A DNA stretch of 64,000 nucleotides, from NCBI RefSeq assembly GCF_004382825.2, contig NZ_SDQO02000002.1, positions 186,001 to 250,000 of the forward strand. Direction: 5' to 3'. The position numbers were made by a program, and so were the translations under genes. Each line of letters opens with the position of its first letter. The stretch's first letter is position 1. Of this stretch, positions 36,490-45,143 are shown in pieces. The stretch comes from Corynebacterium silvaticum (lineage in GTDB: Bacteria; Actinomycetota; Actinomycetes; Mycobacteriales; Mycobacteriaceae). The notes under the pieces are model-generated. The model saw only the letters and a program-made list of their open reading frames with translations. It was not told the origin of the DNA and did not search any database.

Positions 36490-37147
36490 ATGAAGGTGCT
36501 CTCGCGCAAAATACTTGCCGTTATCTCAACAAGCTTACTGCTTAGCACTACTCCCGGTGTTGCAATAGCCTAATCACCGTTTTCCGGTTCGTCTCATCGT
36601 GACCAGTCGCAACTGGCACTCGAAACGTCTCAAGACCCAGGCGCTGATAATGGTGCAGTTTCGACGCAAACAGTAGGTAGTCCATTTGCGGAATGGGGTA
36701 TCCCCATACCTCCAGGGGTCGAAGGCTATGAAGTCAACCAGGCCATGGCGGAAGAACGTAACCCACAAGGACTAGAAGAGTGGCATCCAGCCCCAAACCC
36801 GAATGGTGAAATCATTCCTGGCCAGATGCGCTCTGACAGGAAAGAGATCCCTGCCAGTGTTGATAAAGTAGAAGCCGATAAAGCCGAAATTCGAGAAGCA
36901 CAACTTTCAGATTCGGATAATCCGACTTTGAATGCTTGCCCAGGCCGTAGCGTATACTGGCCAACTAGCTTCGAAGTATGAGGTCTAATCAAGGAAAATA
37001 CGACAGTATCGGTGGGCCCACAAGCTTTCTTCTTCTGCCAAAATCTCATGATTAACCAACCTTGACAGGATCGGAAGCGCTTCGACAGCAGACTTCATGT
37101 ACTTGGGAGTAAAAAATGCACAAAAGTTTAAACAGACCATCGGATAG
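36490..37147 (+). pseudogene. Secreted LGFP-repeat-like protein (decayed)
   Basis: ATG at 36490 opens a signal peptide (MKVLSRKILAVISTSLLLST, then PGVAIA) that runs into TAA at 36571-36573 just after the expected cleavage site. The same frame then continues as a plausible mature protein (GIPIPPGVEGYEVNQAMAEE, EEWHPAPNPNGEI, ACPGRSVYWPTSFEV) to a TGA at 36979. An LGFP-like segment follows in shifted frames: KYDSIGGPTSFLLLPKSH, then RIGSASTADFMYLGVKNAQ, ending 37147. One stop, one further stop and two shifts make this a clear pseudogene. LGFP repeats are typical of corynebacterial cell-envelope proteins. Confidence 0.75.
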
Positions 37148-37529
37148 CGGAGAAAATACCGACAGACAAAAACCTTTGCTATTTTCAAAATGGTACGGAA
37201 TCCCCTTTCTTGAAATTGCGCTCTTGGTTGTCACTTTTATTGTTGATATTTTCTCAAGTCACCACGTAGGACATATATACGCTGTAATTTTCATTTCCTT
37301 CGTTGGATTACCAATTCTCAGCCTCATTCCGCTGCGCTTTTTCTCCGTAGACCTTTTGTTTATATCCCTAGGCGTATTAGGAATCCTTATACTCAAGTTT
37401 TCTGGTGATACTGCTAGCGTTGGGCTGGGCTGGGTTTCGCTGTTTCTCTTAGGACTAGGTATAAGTGGTGTTTGTTGCTTAACTCGGAGAATTTTAGCCA
37501 ATATCTTAACGAAGACTACATGCTCGTAA
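37116..37529 (+). CDS. Membrane protein of unknown function
   Basis: 137 residues with a charged N-terminus (MHKSLNRPSDSGENTDRQK) and four predicted helices: FLEIALLVVTFIVDIF, IYAVIFISFVGLPILSLI, LLFISLGVLGILIL, VSLFLLGLGISGV. Its start overlaps the last codons of the LGFP pseudogene in another frame; GGGAGT lies before the ATG. I do not recognise the family. The base composition is AT-rich like its surroundings. Confidence 0.55.
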   Translation: MHKSLNRPSDSGENTDRQKPLLFSKWYGIPFLEIALLVVTFIVDIFSSHHVGHIYAVIFISFVGLPILSLIPLRFFSVDLLFISLGVLGILILKFSGDTASVGLGWVSLFLLGLGISGVCCLTRRILANILTKTTCS

Positions 37530-38001
37530 ACATGTAAACCTTCGATAGGTAATAGCAATACGGGCAACGTCCTGCGGAGTTCCCAGAAACTGATTGCCTT
37601 ACCCTCGTAATGTTGACAGTGCTTCTATCGGCTGGATATGGATTCTTTACGCAGGAACCATCGCAGTTTTTGGGAGAGGTATGACCTTCCTGACTCTTCT
37701 GTTTATGGCGCGGATGCGCCGACTGCTTTTTAACGTTCTGGCCCTTCATCTCCCAAAGCATTGTCCATCCAGTTGTCTTGGTCGTTGTTCTAGTCGCTAT
37801 CTGCGGTTGCTTGCTGGTGAACACGGGCCACCATCGCTTCATCTGCTGTTGCGCTAATCCCCAGTGAGTCCAAGAAGCCCATAGGCTTCTTCAGTCCTTG
37901 CATATCGTGACGCTGGGCGAAGCCTTCTTCTTCGCCTTGAATTAAGTATGCAGCGCCAGTAGTGTCATGCTGTTTATGCAGGTCAGAATGGAAAAACTGG
38001 C
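37530..38001. other. Intergenic without recognisable gene
   Basis: About 470 bp. Open frames exist on both strands (longest about 108 codons on the minus strand) but none has a convincing start, composition or motif. It may be remnant sequence. Confidence 0.4.
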
Positions 38002-38069
38002 AACATAACACTCAACTTCCCACTTAACATAACACCGTGGGAAGTAGGTGGGAAGTTAAGTGTTATGTT
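38002..38069. repeat. Long inverted repeat at the 3' end of the lipase gene
   Basis: The 22-bp arms 38002-38023 and 38048-38069 are complementary with one mismatch (cores CATAACACT and AACTTCCCAC). CTTCCCAC (38016-38023) can instead pair with GTGGGAAG (38037-38044), giving an alternative hairpin. The right arm runs into the last codons of the lipase. Probable terminator, unusually long. Confidence 0.6.
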
Positions 38070-38862
38070 CGGTGCGCACGTGCTTTTTAGCGGTAAGACG
38101 TTCCACTCGTTCTAGTTCGCTGAGCACGATGCGTCGTACGCGGCGATCGTAGGGGACATCTTCGTGGAGAACTATTGCGCGCTTTGACACTGCTTGTACG
38201 TATATATTGCGGACGAGGGGGCCGGTGAGAAAACAGGATTCCACTGGCTGAATGATGGTGTCTGATTTTGTGGTGATGCAGGAGTAATAGATGCCGGGCA
38301 GTGTATCGCCGTTGGCGTTGAGCTCTTGGATGAGGTCGCTTTCGGCAAGCATCTCAAATCCCGAGGCCCCAAAGAAGTTCGTGATGATGGAATCTACCAC
38401 GACTGTGCCGCGGGCAGTACGGGTAAGTGGACTGATAACGCCGCCGTGGGAGGTGCCATGATTGGGAACTGCGAGGCAGATGAGGTGTGTGACGTAGCGG
38501 GCCCCGTCTAGGTGATGCATCCAATATCTGGCAAGTATTCCGCCTTGGGAATGTCCGACAAGGATCGCTCGCTCGGCGCCGGTGACTTTGAGCACGGCAT
38601 GGATATATGCGCCGACCTGGTCTGCTGATTCGGCCACCGCGGCGGTTGACCGCATCCCAAAGTCGGGTGCGAAGACCGCGTAGCCTTTCTTGCGTAGGTC
38701 TGTGCCTAGTTCCATCCAGTCGCCTTTGGTCACCCCGGTGCCGTGGATCAGAATCACTGGGTAGGGGTGTCGCGAAGTGGGGCGGGCGCGCCAGTCGTCT
38801 TCAAAAAGCCCTCGTGCTGGAAGCCGCGCGGAGAGCGGCAGGGGAGCGTCGATAATTGCCAT
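38056..38862 (-). CDS. Alpha/beta-hydrolase lipase
   Basis: Lipase/esterase of 268 residues of the class-2/EstA type. The oxyanion region PVILIHGTGVTKGDW, nucleophile elbow GHSQGG (Ser about 104), then NHGTSHGG are present; the catalytic His may be in the C-terminal HEDVPYD segment. No signal peptide is seen, so it may be cytosolic. The 3' end lies inside a long inverted repeat. Start ATG at 38862. Confidence 0.85.
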   Translation of the reverse strand: MAIIDAPLPLSARLPARGLFEDDWRARPTSRHPYPVILIHGTGVTKGDWMELGTDLRKKGYAVFAPDFGMRSTAAVAESADQVGAYIHAVLKVTGAERAILVGHSQGGILARYWMHHLDGARYVTHLICLAVPNHGTSHGGVISPLTRTARGTVVVDSIITNFFGASGFEMLAESDLIQELNANGDTLPGIYYSCITTKSDTIIQPVESCFLTGPLVRNIYVQAVSKRAIVLHEDVPYDRRVRRIVLSELERVERLTAKKHVRTEHNT

Positions 38863-38955
38863 GCGGGAGCGCGACCTCCTTTGCGATTGTTTCCTGCCGG
38901 GGATACTTTCGTACCATACCTAAGAAATTCAGTGAGCGTTTTTAAGGAGTTTCCC

Positions 38956-39543
38956 GTGTCCCTTACTGTTGCTGAGGCAATTGCGAACCGCCGTGCCACT
39001 CGTCAATACACCGAGCAGGAGGTGAGCGACGCGGTGCTTGACGTCGTCGTTTCGCAAGCTCTTCAGGCGCCGAGTGCGTTTAATGCGCAGCGTGCGGATC
39101 TTGTAGTGATTCGGGATCAGGCGATCAAGGACAAGATTTTTGCGGCTTCGGGCCAGAAGCAGCTTCGCGACGCCCCGGTGGTTCTGGTCACGGTTGCGCG
39201 TGCCGACGTCCCCGAGGATCTTGACGAGATCCTTGGCGTGGAACGTGCAGCGTTTGTGCGCAATGTTTTAGCTAAAGCCGATGCTGCGCGTCTGAGGGAG
39301 ACCGCGCTTAAAGATGCCATGCTGGTGGCGGGTTTTGCGTTGATCGCTGCCCAAGGCGAGGGGCTCGCCACGTCGCCTACCACGGGGTGGGATGAGGCGA
39401 AGGTCCTTGAGGCTATAGGGTTGGCCGACCGCAGCGATCGTGCAGTGGGGCTGGTGATCGGCATGGGATATCCTGCGGAATTCCCAGCGCATCCCGGTCG
39501 GGCAGAGAGCCGTCGGGTTAACGACGGCTATGCGCGCGACTGA
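38956..39543 (+). CDS. Nitroreductase-family protein
   Basis: Flavin-dependent oxidoreductase of 195 residues. The N-terminal FMN motif RRATRQY is followed by QALQAPSAFNAQRADLVVI; later QKQLRDAPVVLVTVA and the helix LKDAMLVAGFALIAAQGEGLATSP with the second FMN segment. Start is GTG 38956 (SLTVAEAIANRRA), which has AAGGAG six bases upstream; an upstream extension reads through the lipase promoter and is rejected. Physiological substrate unknown. Confidence 0.88.
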   Translation: MSLTVAEAIANRRATRQYTEQEVSDAVLDVVVSQALQAPSAFNAQRADLVVIRDQAIKDKIFAASGQKQLRDAPVVLVTVARADVPEDLDEILGVERAAFVRNVLAKADAARLRETALKDAMLVAGFALIAAQGEGLATSPTTGWDEAKVLEAIGLADRSDRAVGLVIGMGYPAEFPAHPGRAESRRVNDGYARD

Positions 39544-39579
39544 GTTTGTGTGTGGTCACCCCGTAGACTAGGGGACATT

Positions 39580-40157
39580 ATGGCCACTTTTTTGTTTGAT
39601 CTTTATGGGGTGCTGCTTAAGCTCCCCACTCAGGAGGAGATCGATCATCTGGGCGCAACTATCGGCGCAGATGATCGATTCTGTCCTACGTTTCATAAGC
39701 TGCGACCATCGTTTGATGAGAACCGCGTTAATGCGGAGAATTTCTGGCGGCAAATGAAAGTAGCTTTGGGGCTCGATGATATTGATTGGGCGGAAGCTCA
39801 CCAGATGGATCTTGAGATGTCCATGGGGGTCGATGCGGAGATGGTCCGGTGGGCGCTTGATCTTAAAGACCAGGGGCATCGCATCGGCATCTTGTCTAAC
39901 ATCCCCCTAGACTTTGCGCGTAGGCTGCGGCGAGAGCAACCATGGATGGAAGACTTTGATGCCGTTTTTTTGTCCGGTGAGGTGGGCGTGGCTAAACCAA
40001 GCGCGAGGGCTTTTGACATTGCGTGCCAGCGTTTGGGGCTATGCCGGGGGACACGTTGTTTATTGAAGATACGCGCGCCAATATTGAAGCGGGGCAGATG
40101 TATGGCTTGAAGGTGCATTTGTTCGACGGCATTGAGACATTAAAGGAGAATCTGTGA
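39580..40157 (+). pseudogene. HAD-superfamily hydrolase (frameshifted near the 3' end)
   Basis: Phosphatase-like protein of about 192 residues. Motif I is FLFDLYGVL (first Asp nucleophile; the usual second Asp is Tyr), motif II IGILSNIP, motif III Lys in GEVGVAKPSARAFDIACQ. The frame is lost at about 40040. Motif IV then appears in another frame: MPGDTLFIEDTRANIEAG, continuing to the TGA at 40155-40157, which overlaps the GTG of the next gene as expected for a coupled pair. One missing base explains it. Confidence 0.8.
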
Positions 40158-40711
40158 ATTCTGGCCCGATTATTTTGCCGTTTAATGGGAAAACTCCGCG
40201 AGTTCACGAGACCGCTTTTATCGCGCCGAACGCCACCTTGATCGGCGATGTAGAGATAGCGGCGCATGCCTCTGTGTTTTATGGCTGTGTTTTGCGAGCA
40301 GACATCAACATGATTCGTGTGGGCGCGCGAACTAACGTCCAGGACAACTCGGTGCTGCATGTCGACGGCGATGCGCCGTGCATCCTCGGCGAAGACGTCA
40401 CGGTGGGCCACATGGCTTTGGTGCATGGCTCCACCGTGGGCAACGGAACCCTGGTGGGCATGCACTCTGCGTTGCTTTCACGCTCGGTAGTTGGCGCGGG
40501 CAGCCTGATCGCTGCGGGAGCCGTGGTGCTTGAAGGGCAAGAAATACCCGCAGGCTCCCTTGCAGCTGGCGTTCCAGCCAAAGTCCGGCGGGAACTCTCG
40601 CCCGAGCAATCGGCAGGGTTCATCCCGCATGCTGGCAGGTATGTGAATGTTGCCAGCATGCATAGAGAACTTGGGATGAGTCTGAGCCTCGACCAGGTGT
40701 GTTTTAGCTAG
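40154..40711 (+). CDS. Gamma-class carbonic-anhydrase-like protein
   Basis: Left-handed beta-helix protein of 185 residues. Hexapeptide repeats span about 18-145 (PNATLIGDVEI, ASVFYGCVLRAD, GARTNVQDNSVLHVDG, VTVGHMALVHG, LVGMHSALLSRSVVG). The three metal-binding histidines of the family are in VLHVDG, VGHMALVHG. Start is GTG 40154, overlapping the HAD stop by four bases. Carbonic-anhydrase activity of this subgroup is not always demonstrated. Confidence 0.88.
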   Translation: MNSGPIILPFNGKTPRVHETAFIAPNATLIGDVEIAAHASVFYGCVLRADINMIRVGARTNVQDNSVLHVDGDAPCILGEDVTVGHMALVHGSTVGNGTLVGMHSALLSRSVVGAGSLIAAGAVVLEGQEIPAGSLAAGVPAKVRRELSPEQSAGFIPHAGRYVNVASMHRELGMSLSLDQVCFS

Positions 40712-40713
40712 AA

Positions 40714-41721
40714 CTACCTGCGCTTAGTGATCAATCGCTTGGCAAGACCCAAGGGGTCTTCCATCAGCCGATCCATCGCGATGGCCCGGGCGGCGGCACG
40801 GGCATTATCAAGGTGAGTGGGGATCACCCGGATCTCCAACTTATCCTTTGTCCCGTGAGGAGACTTGCGTAGCGCTTGGCCCACTGCCAGGGCATCCTCT
40901 GAGTTTTCGAATGCCGACCCGGCAAGGACGATAACCTTTGGTCGCGTCTGCTCTACTAGGGCTACGGCTGAGGCTCCCAGGGAGGAAGCTCCATGAATAT
41001 TCTCATCGATCGGCAGCACCACCACCTCTTGGGGGTTTTGCAGTGCCGCACCGATGGAATCGTCCGCATAAAAGATGAGTGAGCTGGCGGGCACATCGGG
41101 GTTTTGCGCCTGTTGCTCAGCGCCCGCAATGGCCGTAATAGCACTGGCGACGGTCACTGGAATAGAGATGCGGTTGTAGATCCGTCCAGCGAGGTCTACG
41201 CCTTCCCAACCAAGGTTTTTCGCGGTGACAAGGCCGAGGGAGTTGACGTGGCCGGACGTCGCAATGCCGACGTTGGCAAGGGGCAGCTCGCTGAGTTCTG
41301 CGACCTTGCGGATGGCTGTGGCTAGCGTCTCCGCATACTGATCAGTGCTCATCTGCGTAGGAACGATATCAAGGATTTTTTCCTTTATTACTACGCCGCG
41401 AGTGCTGTATGCACCTACGTACGTGGTCTTAGTTCCTACTGCTACACCGATCTGCACCCAGGGGGAAGCTGAAAGCTCGATGGGGATGGTGGGGCGACCC
41501 GGGCCGTTGGGGATGGAAAGGTCTGGTCTTTCCCGAACGAGCTTTGCTTCCATGAGCGCTGCGACGGCGCGGGTCACGGTGGGCTGGGATTTTCCGGAGC
41601 CGTGGACGAGCTTGGAGCGCGTCACCGGCTGGAAGTGCCTGATGAGGTGCAGGCACGATGCAGCCGGTACAGACGGCTGAGTAAAAGAAGGGGTATTCCT
41701 CAAGTGGCTGCGCGTGTGCAT
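40714..41721 (-). CDS. ROK-family transcriptional regulator
   Basis: Sugar-responsive regulator of 335 residues. The N-terminal winged helix (SKLVHGSGKSQPTVTRAVAAL) is followed by a ROK domain (VGVAVGTKTTYVGAYSTRG, ATSGHVNSLGLVTAKNLGWEG). The zinc-binding cysteines typical of glucokinase-type ROK proteins are missing, and the kinase residues look degraded, so it acts as a regulator only. Start is ATG 41721 (MHTRSHLRNT); no good ribosome site. It is convergent with the carbonic-anhydrase-like gene (2-bp gap). Confidence 0.85.
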   Translation of the reverse strand: MHTRSHLRNTPSFTQPSVPAASCLHLIRHFQPVTRSKLVHGSGKSQPTVTRAVAALMEAKLVRERPDLSIPNGPGRPTIPIELSASPWVQIGVAVGTKTTYVGAYSTRGVVIKEKILDIVPTQMSTDQYAETLATAIRKVAELSELPLANVGIATSGHVNSLGLVTAKNLGWEGVDLAGRIYNRISIPVTVASAITAIAGAEQQAQNPDVPASSLIFYADDSIGAALQNPQEVVVLPIDENIHGASSLGASAVALVEQTRPKVIVLAGSAFENSEDALAVGQALRKSPHGTKDKLEIRVIPTHLDNARAAARAIAMDRLMEDPLGLAKRLITKRR

Positions 41722-42388
41722 AATAAAAATTCTATAGCGATAGACCACGCAGTCTAAATTATCCACCCCCTCGTTGGACGGTTTTGACAACCTGTGAGCA
41801 GCTTAAATATAGATATGAAGTATTTAAATAGACTGACCAGTATATTATGGGCAGAATATTTGGGCCGGAGAAAAAATGTCGCTGAGCGTTGTATTTTCAA
41901 AAATGATTTGCAAAAAAGTTTTGAGTCAAATGTCACTATTTAAACCTTGAGCTTTTTTGGGTGGGTGTGGGCGTCGATAAGCGAAAGGGGGAGGTTGACC
42001 GCGAATTGGGGGATGGATACCCCCGGCTGCGCCCCTTAATCTCAGGAGGTGTCGGGGGAAATAATGTAAGCATTATTCACTCACGGGGTGACGCATTTCT
42101 CCATGCCATGTGATGTAGGTGACATAGCATCAAACTTCGATGAGTTGAAAAAAATTTAATAAAGGCTTGAACTTTGGGAACTCTTGTCAACTTTCGCGCG
42201 ACAACTACTAACGTCGCGCGGGTGCATCTCTGAGCGCGCCGGGAATGCCTCTCGTCCTTGACTCACAACGAGATTGGTTCCCTTTGTGGATGCGCCCATC
42301 GCGGAGTGGAACGGATCCCTCCGTGGTACGACTGTGGCCACAGTCTGTGCGTAATCCAACGTGTGTATGAAAGCGGTATTAGGAATAC
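41722..42388. other. Long AT-rich intergenic region with a strong hairpin
   Basis: 667 bp without a gene. The part to 41950 is AT-rich, with A-runs. At 42195-42202/42213-42220 CGCGCGAC-N10-GTCGCGCG forms an 8-bp perfect GC stem, which may be an operator or attenuator for the PepSY gene 170 bp downstream. Nothing else is recognised. Confidence 0.45.
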
Positions 42389-43867
42389 ATGGTCACCACC
42401 GATCAAGCCCTCTCGGCGGGAAGTGCAGCGCCACAAGCTGTAGAACCTGGGACTGGACGCGCCGGCGAAAACAGCGGGAAGTCCCGCCATTTGCCGCGCC
42501 ACCTACGCCGGCTTCATTTCTTTGCGGGAATCATCTGCGCACCGCTTATCTTCATAGCGTCTCTTACCGGGCTCGCCTATGCCTTTGCCCCGACGCTTGA
42601 GAATGCGGTGTACTCCAGCAATATCACTGTTGAGGTCCCCGCTGATGGTCAGCAGCTCCCGATGGAAAAGATCGTGGATATAGCTACGCAGCGTCACCCT
42701 GAACAGCCCATTTCCGGTATTCGCGTCGGTGAAAAAGACCAGGCAGTACGGGTGCTATTTAAGCACCCCACCAAGAGCGCAAGCTTCACCGATGCTGTAT
42801 TTGTTAACCCCTACAACGGCGAGATCACGGGAGACATGGTGCAATACGGCAACTCTGGAGCGTTGCCATTGCGAGATTGGCTGTCCCACGGGCACCGCGA
42901 TCTATGGTTGGGGGACACCGGGCGCTTCTATTCTGAGTTTGCGGCGTCTTGGCTTGGAGTTTTGGCCGTCAGTGGCGTGTACCTCTGGTGGAAGCGTCAG
43001 CGCAGCGGCACTGGCAGAAGCGCTTCCATGCTGAAGGTTTCTGGCCGCGGCCGCACCAGGAACCTGCGCTGGCACGGAGCATTGGGCACGGCTCTTGCAC
43101 TGGGCATGATCTTTTTCACCTTCACCGGACTGACATGGTCTTCTGTGGCGGGCACCAATATTGGCAAAGTTCGTACTGAGCTGAATTGGGCTACACCAAA
43201 AGTGACTACTTCTCTCGACGGCGCAGCTGCTCCTGCGGTAAAAGATCCTCATGCTGGCCACGATCATGCTGGTCATGACCACAGCGGTCACTCCGCGACG
43301 GCAGCACCCTCAAAGCTGAGTCTTGCGGCGCAATCCACAAAAGTCGCGGCGACTGCTGCTACTGAATTGCGCAGCGGTGTCACCTTGCGTCCGCCAAGTG
43401 AGGCGGGTCAGGCGTGGAGCGTCATGGAGAATCGTCAGGCATATCGTAAAGACAACAACTCTATTGCGGTTAATGGCGATACGAGTGAAGTCACTGCCCG
43501 TTTGGCATTTGCGGACTGGCCCTTGGCTGCGCAAGCTACTGCATGGATGATTCAGCTGCATATGGGCACCATGCTGGGGCTTCCGAATCAGATCGTGTTG
43601 GGCTTACTGGCGGTAGGAATCATTATTTTGGTTGTTCGCGGTTATATGTTGTGGTCCCAGCGGCGTCCGCAAGGCCAGCTTGTGGCTGATGCGCCGGCGC
43701 GTGCCCGCGGCGCTGAGCTTCGTTTTGGCGTGGCAGGAATCCTTGCGGTGGTGGGAATGATTGCCTATGGATTCTTCGCCCCGGTATTCGGAGTCACGTG
43801 CTTGGCTTTCCTCGTGTGCAGTGTGATCTGGGACGTGGTGCGTTCGCGGCGTCGTAAAGCACATTAA
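42389..43867 (+). CDS. PepSY-associated membrane protein with a His-rich loop
   Basis: Membrane protein of 492 residues of the PepSY_TM (PiuB-like) family. Four main helices: FFAGIICAPLIFIASLTGLA (about 45), ASWLGVLAVSGVYLWW (about 195), GALGTALALGMIFFTFTGL (about 235), and QIVLGLLAVGIIILVV with further helices at the C-terminus. A large extracytoplasmic segment carries HAGHDHAGHDHSGH (about 290-305), likely to bind Cu or another metal. The family is linked to siderophore or metal reduction at the membrane. AGGAATAC precedes the ATG. Confidence 0.82.
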   Translation: MVTTDQALSAGSAAPQAVEPGTGRAGENSGKSRHLPRHLRRLHFFAGIICAPLIFIASLTGLAYAFAPTLENAVYSSNITVEVPADGQQLPMEKIVDIATQRHPEQPISGIRVGEKDQAVRVLFKHPTKSASFTDAVFVNPYNGEITGDMVQYGNSGALPLRDWLSHGHRDLWLGDTGRFYSEFAASWLGVLAVSGVYLWWKRQRSGTGRSASMLKVSGRGRTRNLRWHGALGTALALGMIFFTFTGLTWSSVAGTNIGKVRTELNWATPKVTTSLDGAAAPAVKDPHAGHDHAGHDHSGHSATAAPSKLSLAAQSTKVAATAATELRSGVTLRPPSEAGQAWSVMENRQAYRKDNNSIAVNGDTSEVTARLAFADWPLAAQATAWMIQLHMGTMLGLPNQIVLGLLAVGIIILVVRGYMLWSQRRPQGQLVADAPARARGAELRFGVAGILAVVGMIAYGFFAPVFGVTCLAFLVCSVIWDVVRSRRRKAH

Positions 43868-43971
43868 TGCTTATCGACGCTACGCCTCAGCCACCACTGT
43901 GAGCACCGGAGATGCGTCATAAGCATATGCATTCATAGTTTTGTGGGGGAGTCACACTAGACTGATTCCCC

Positions 43972-45042
43972 ATGAGCTTTTCCCCTCAGGAGCCACTGAT
44001 TTCCGGCTTGACTGTTCGCACCATGACTGCGGATGACAAAGATGCACGTATGACCGCGCTGTTGAAGAATCTGAATCGTTTTGAACAGCGCTTTGATGTG
44101 CAGGATTGTGCGTCCGAGCCTTTGTGCCATTACCTCAGCTTTGACCCTGCTCGTGGCGATATAGGCCTTCTGCTTGCCAATGATGCGGGAGAAACCGTCG
44201 GCATAATGTGGGCTGCTTTTATTAAGGGATTCGGTTTTATCAATGCCAGCGTGCCGGAACTGACGCTCTACCTCGCGGAGGAATGGCACGGCAAGGGTGT
44301 GGGGCAATGGATGTTGGACCAGGCTGAAGAGCATGGCCGGATTCATGGTTGGCCGGGCATTGCTGTGAACGTGGAAAAGGAAAGCCCCGCGCGACGTCTT
44401 TATGTACGCTGCGATTACGTCACTCAAGACGGTGGATCCGTGGCAGGGAGCGTGATGCTGAAAACCCTTAGCCCGAAAATTCGGAGTGTGGCCGTGTATT
44501 GCGGTTCTGCGCATGGGGCGCGTCTGGAATACACCGCTGCGGCGCGGGCTCTGGGCACTGCGCTCGCGGAACGGGGCATCACCATGGTTTATGGTGGTGG
44601 CAAACTCGGCCTGATGGGGGAGACTGCAGACGCAGCCATCGCCGCAGGTGGAGAAGTGCATGGCGTTATGCCACAGAATCTTGTCGATCTAGAGCAGGCG
44701 CATCCGCGACTGACTCGATTGGAAATCACAGAATCCATCGCTGAGCGCAAAACTCGGATGGAGGACCTGGCAGACGCTTTTGTGGTTCTGCCCGGCGGCA
44801 TGGGCACCATGGAAGAGATGTTTGAGGTGCTGGTCTGCCAGCAGCTTGGCCCGTATTGCGGCCCCGTGGCGCTTTTTAACGTAGAAGAGTATTGGGAGCC
44901 GCTGGTCACAGCCTTCCATGCGATGAGCGAAGAAGGATTTATTGCGCAGCGATACATTGATGCGCTGGTCGTTGCAGGTAATACCGATGAGCTTTTCGAG
45001 GGCTTTGCCACCTGGGTCAACCCCGGCCTGAAATGGAATTAG
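43972..45042 (+). CDS. Fusion of a GNAT acetyltransferase domain and a LOG-family phosphoribohydrolase
   Basis: 356 residues in one frame. The N-terminal half (about 14-165) is GNAT-like (GETVGIMWAAFIKGFGF, LYLAEEWHGKGVGQWMLDQAEE, NVEKESPARRLYVRCDY). The C-terminal half (about 170-350) is a LOG/TIGR00730 domain: VAVYCGSAHG, MVYGGGKLGLMG, the catalytic ITESIAERKTRMEDLADAF and PGGMGTMEE. LOG enzymes release cytokinin-type bases from nucleoside 5'-monophosphates. The joint use of both activities is unknown. Both halves keep their main motifs. Confidence 0.88.
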   Translation: MSFSPQEPLISGLTVRTMTADDKDARMTALLKNLNRFEQRFDVQDCASEPLCHYLSFDPARGDIGLLLANDAGETVGIMWAAFIKGFGFINASVPELTLYLAEEWHGKGVGQWMLDQAEEHGRIHGWPGIAVNVEKESPARRLYVRCDYVTQDGGSVAGSVMLKTLSPKIRSVAVYCGSAHGARLEYTAAARALGTALAERGITMVYGGGKLGLMGETADAAIAAGGEVHGVMPQNLVDLEQAHPRLTRLEITESIAERKTRMEDLADAFVVLPGGMGTMEEMFEVLVCQQLGPYCGPVALFNVEEYWEPLVTAFHAMSEEGFIAQRYIDALVVAGNTDELFEGFATWVNPGLKWN

Positions 45043-45143
45043 TCGGCACGCTAAGGGGCCATGATGTTCCCGGATTCTTCCCCAATGAGGGCGAAAAACT
45101 ACATGCTGGAAGGAATGCGTGCTTCTGGCTAAACTAGCCAATC

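Noticed and set aside
37516..38011. Minus-strand frames of 108 and 73 codons
   Set aside because: Low-complexity, Arg/Thr/Lys-rich translations without ribosome sites or family likeness.
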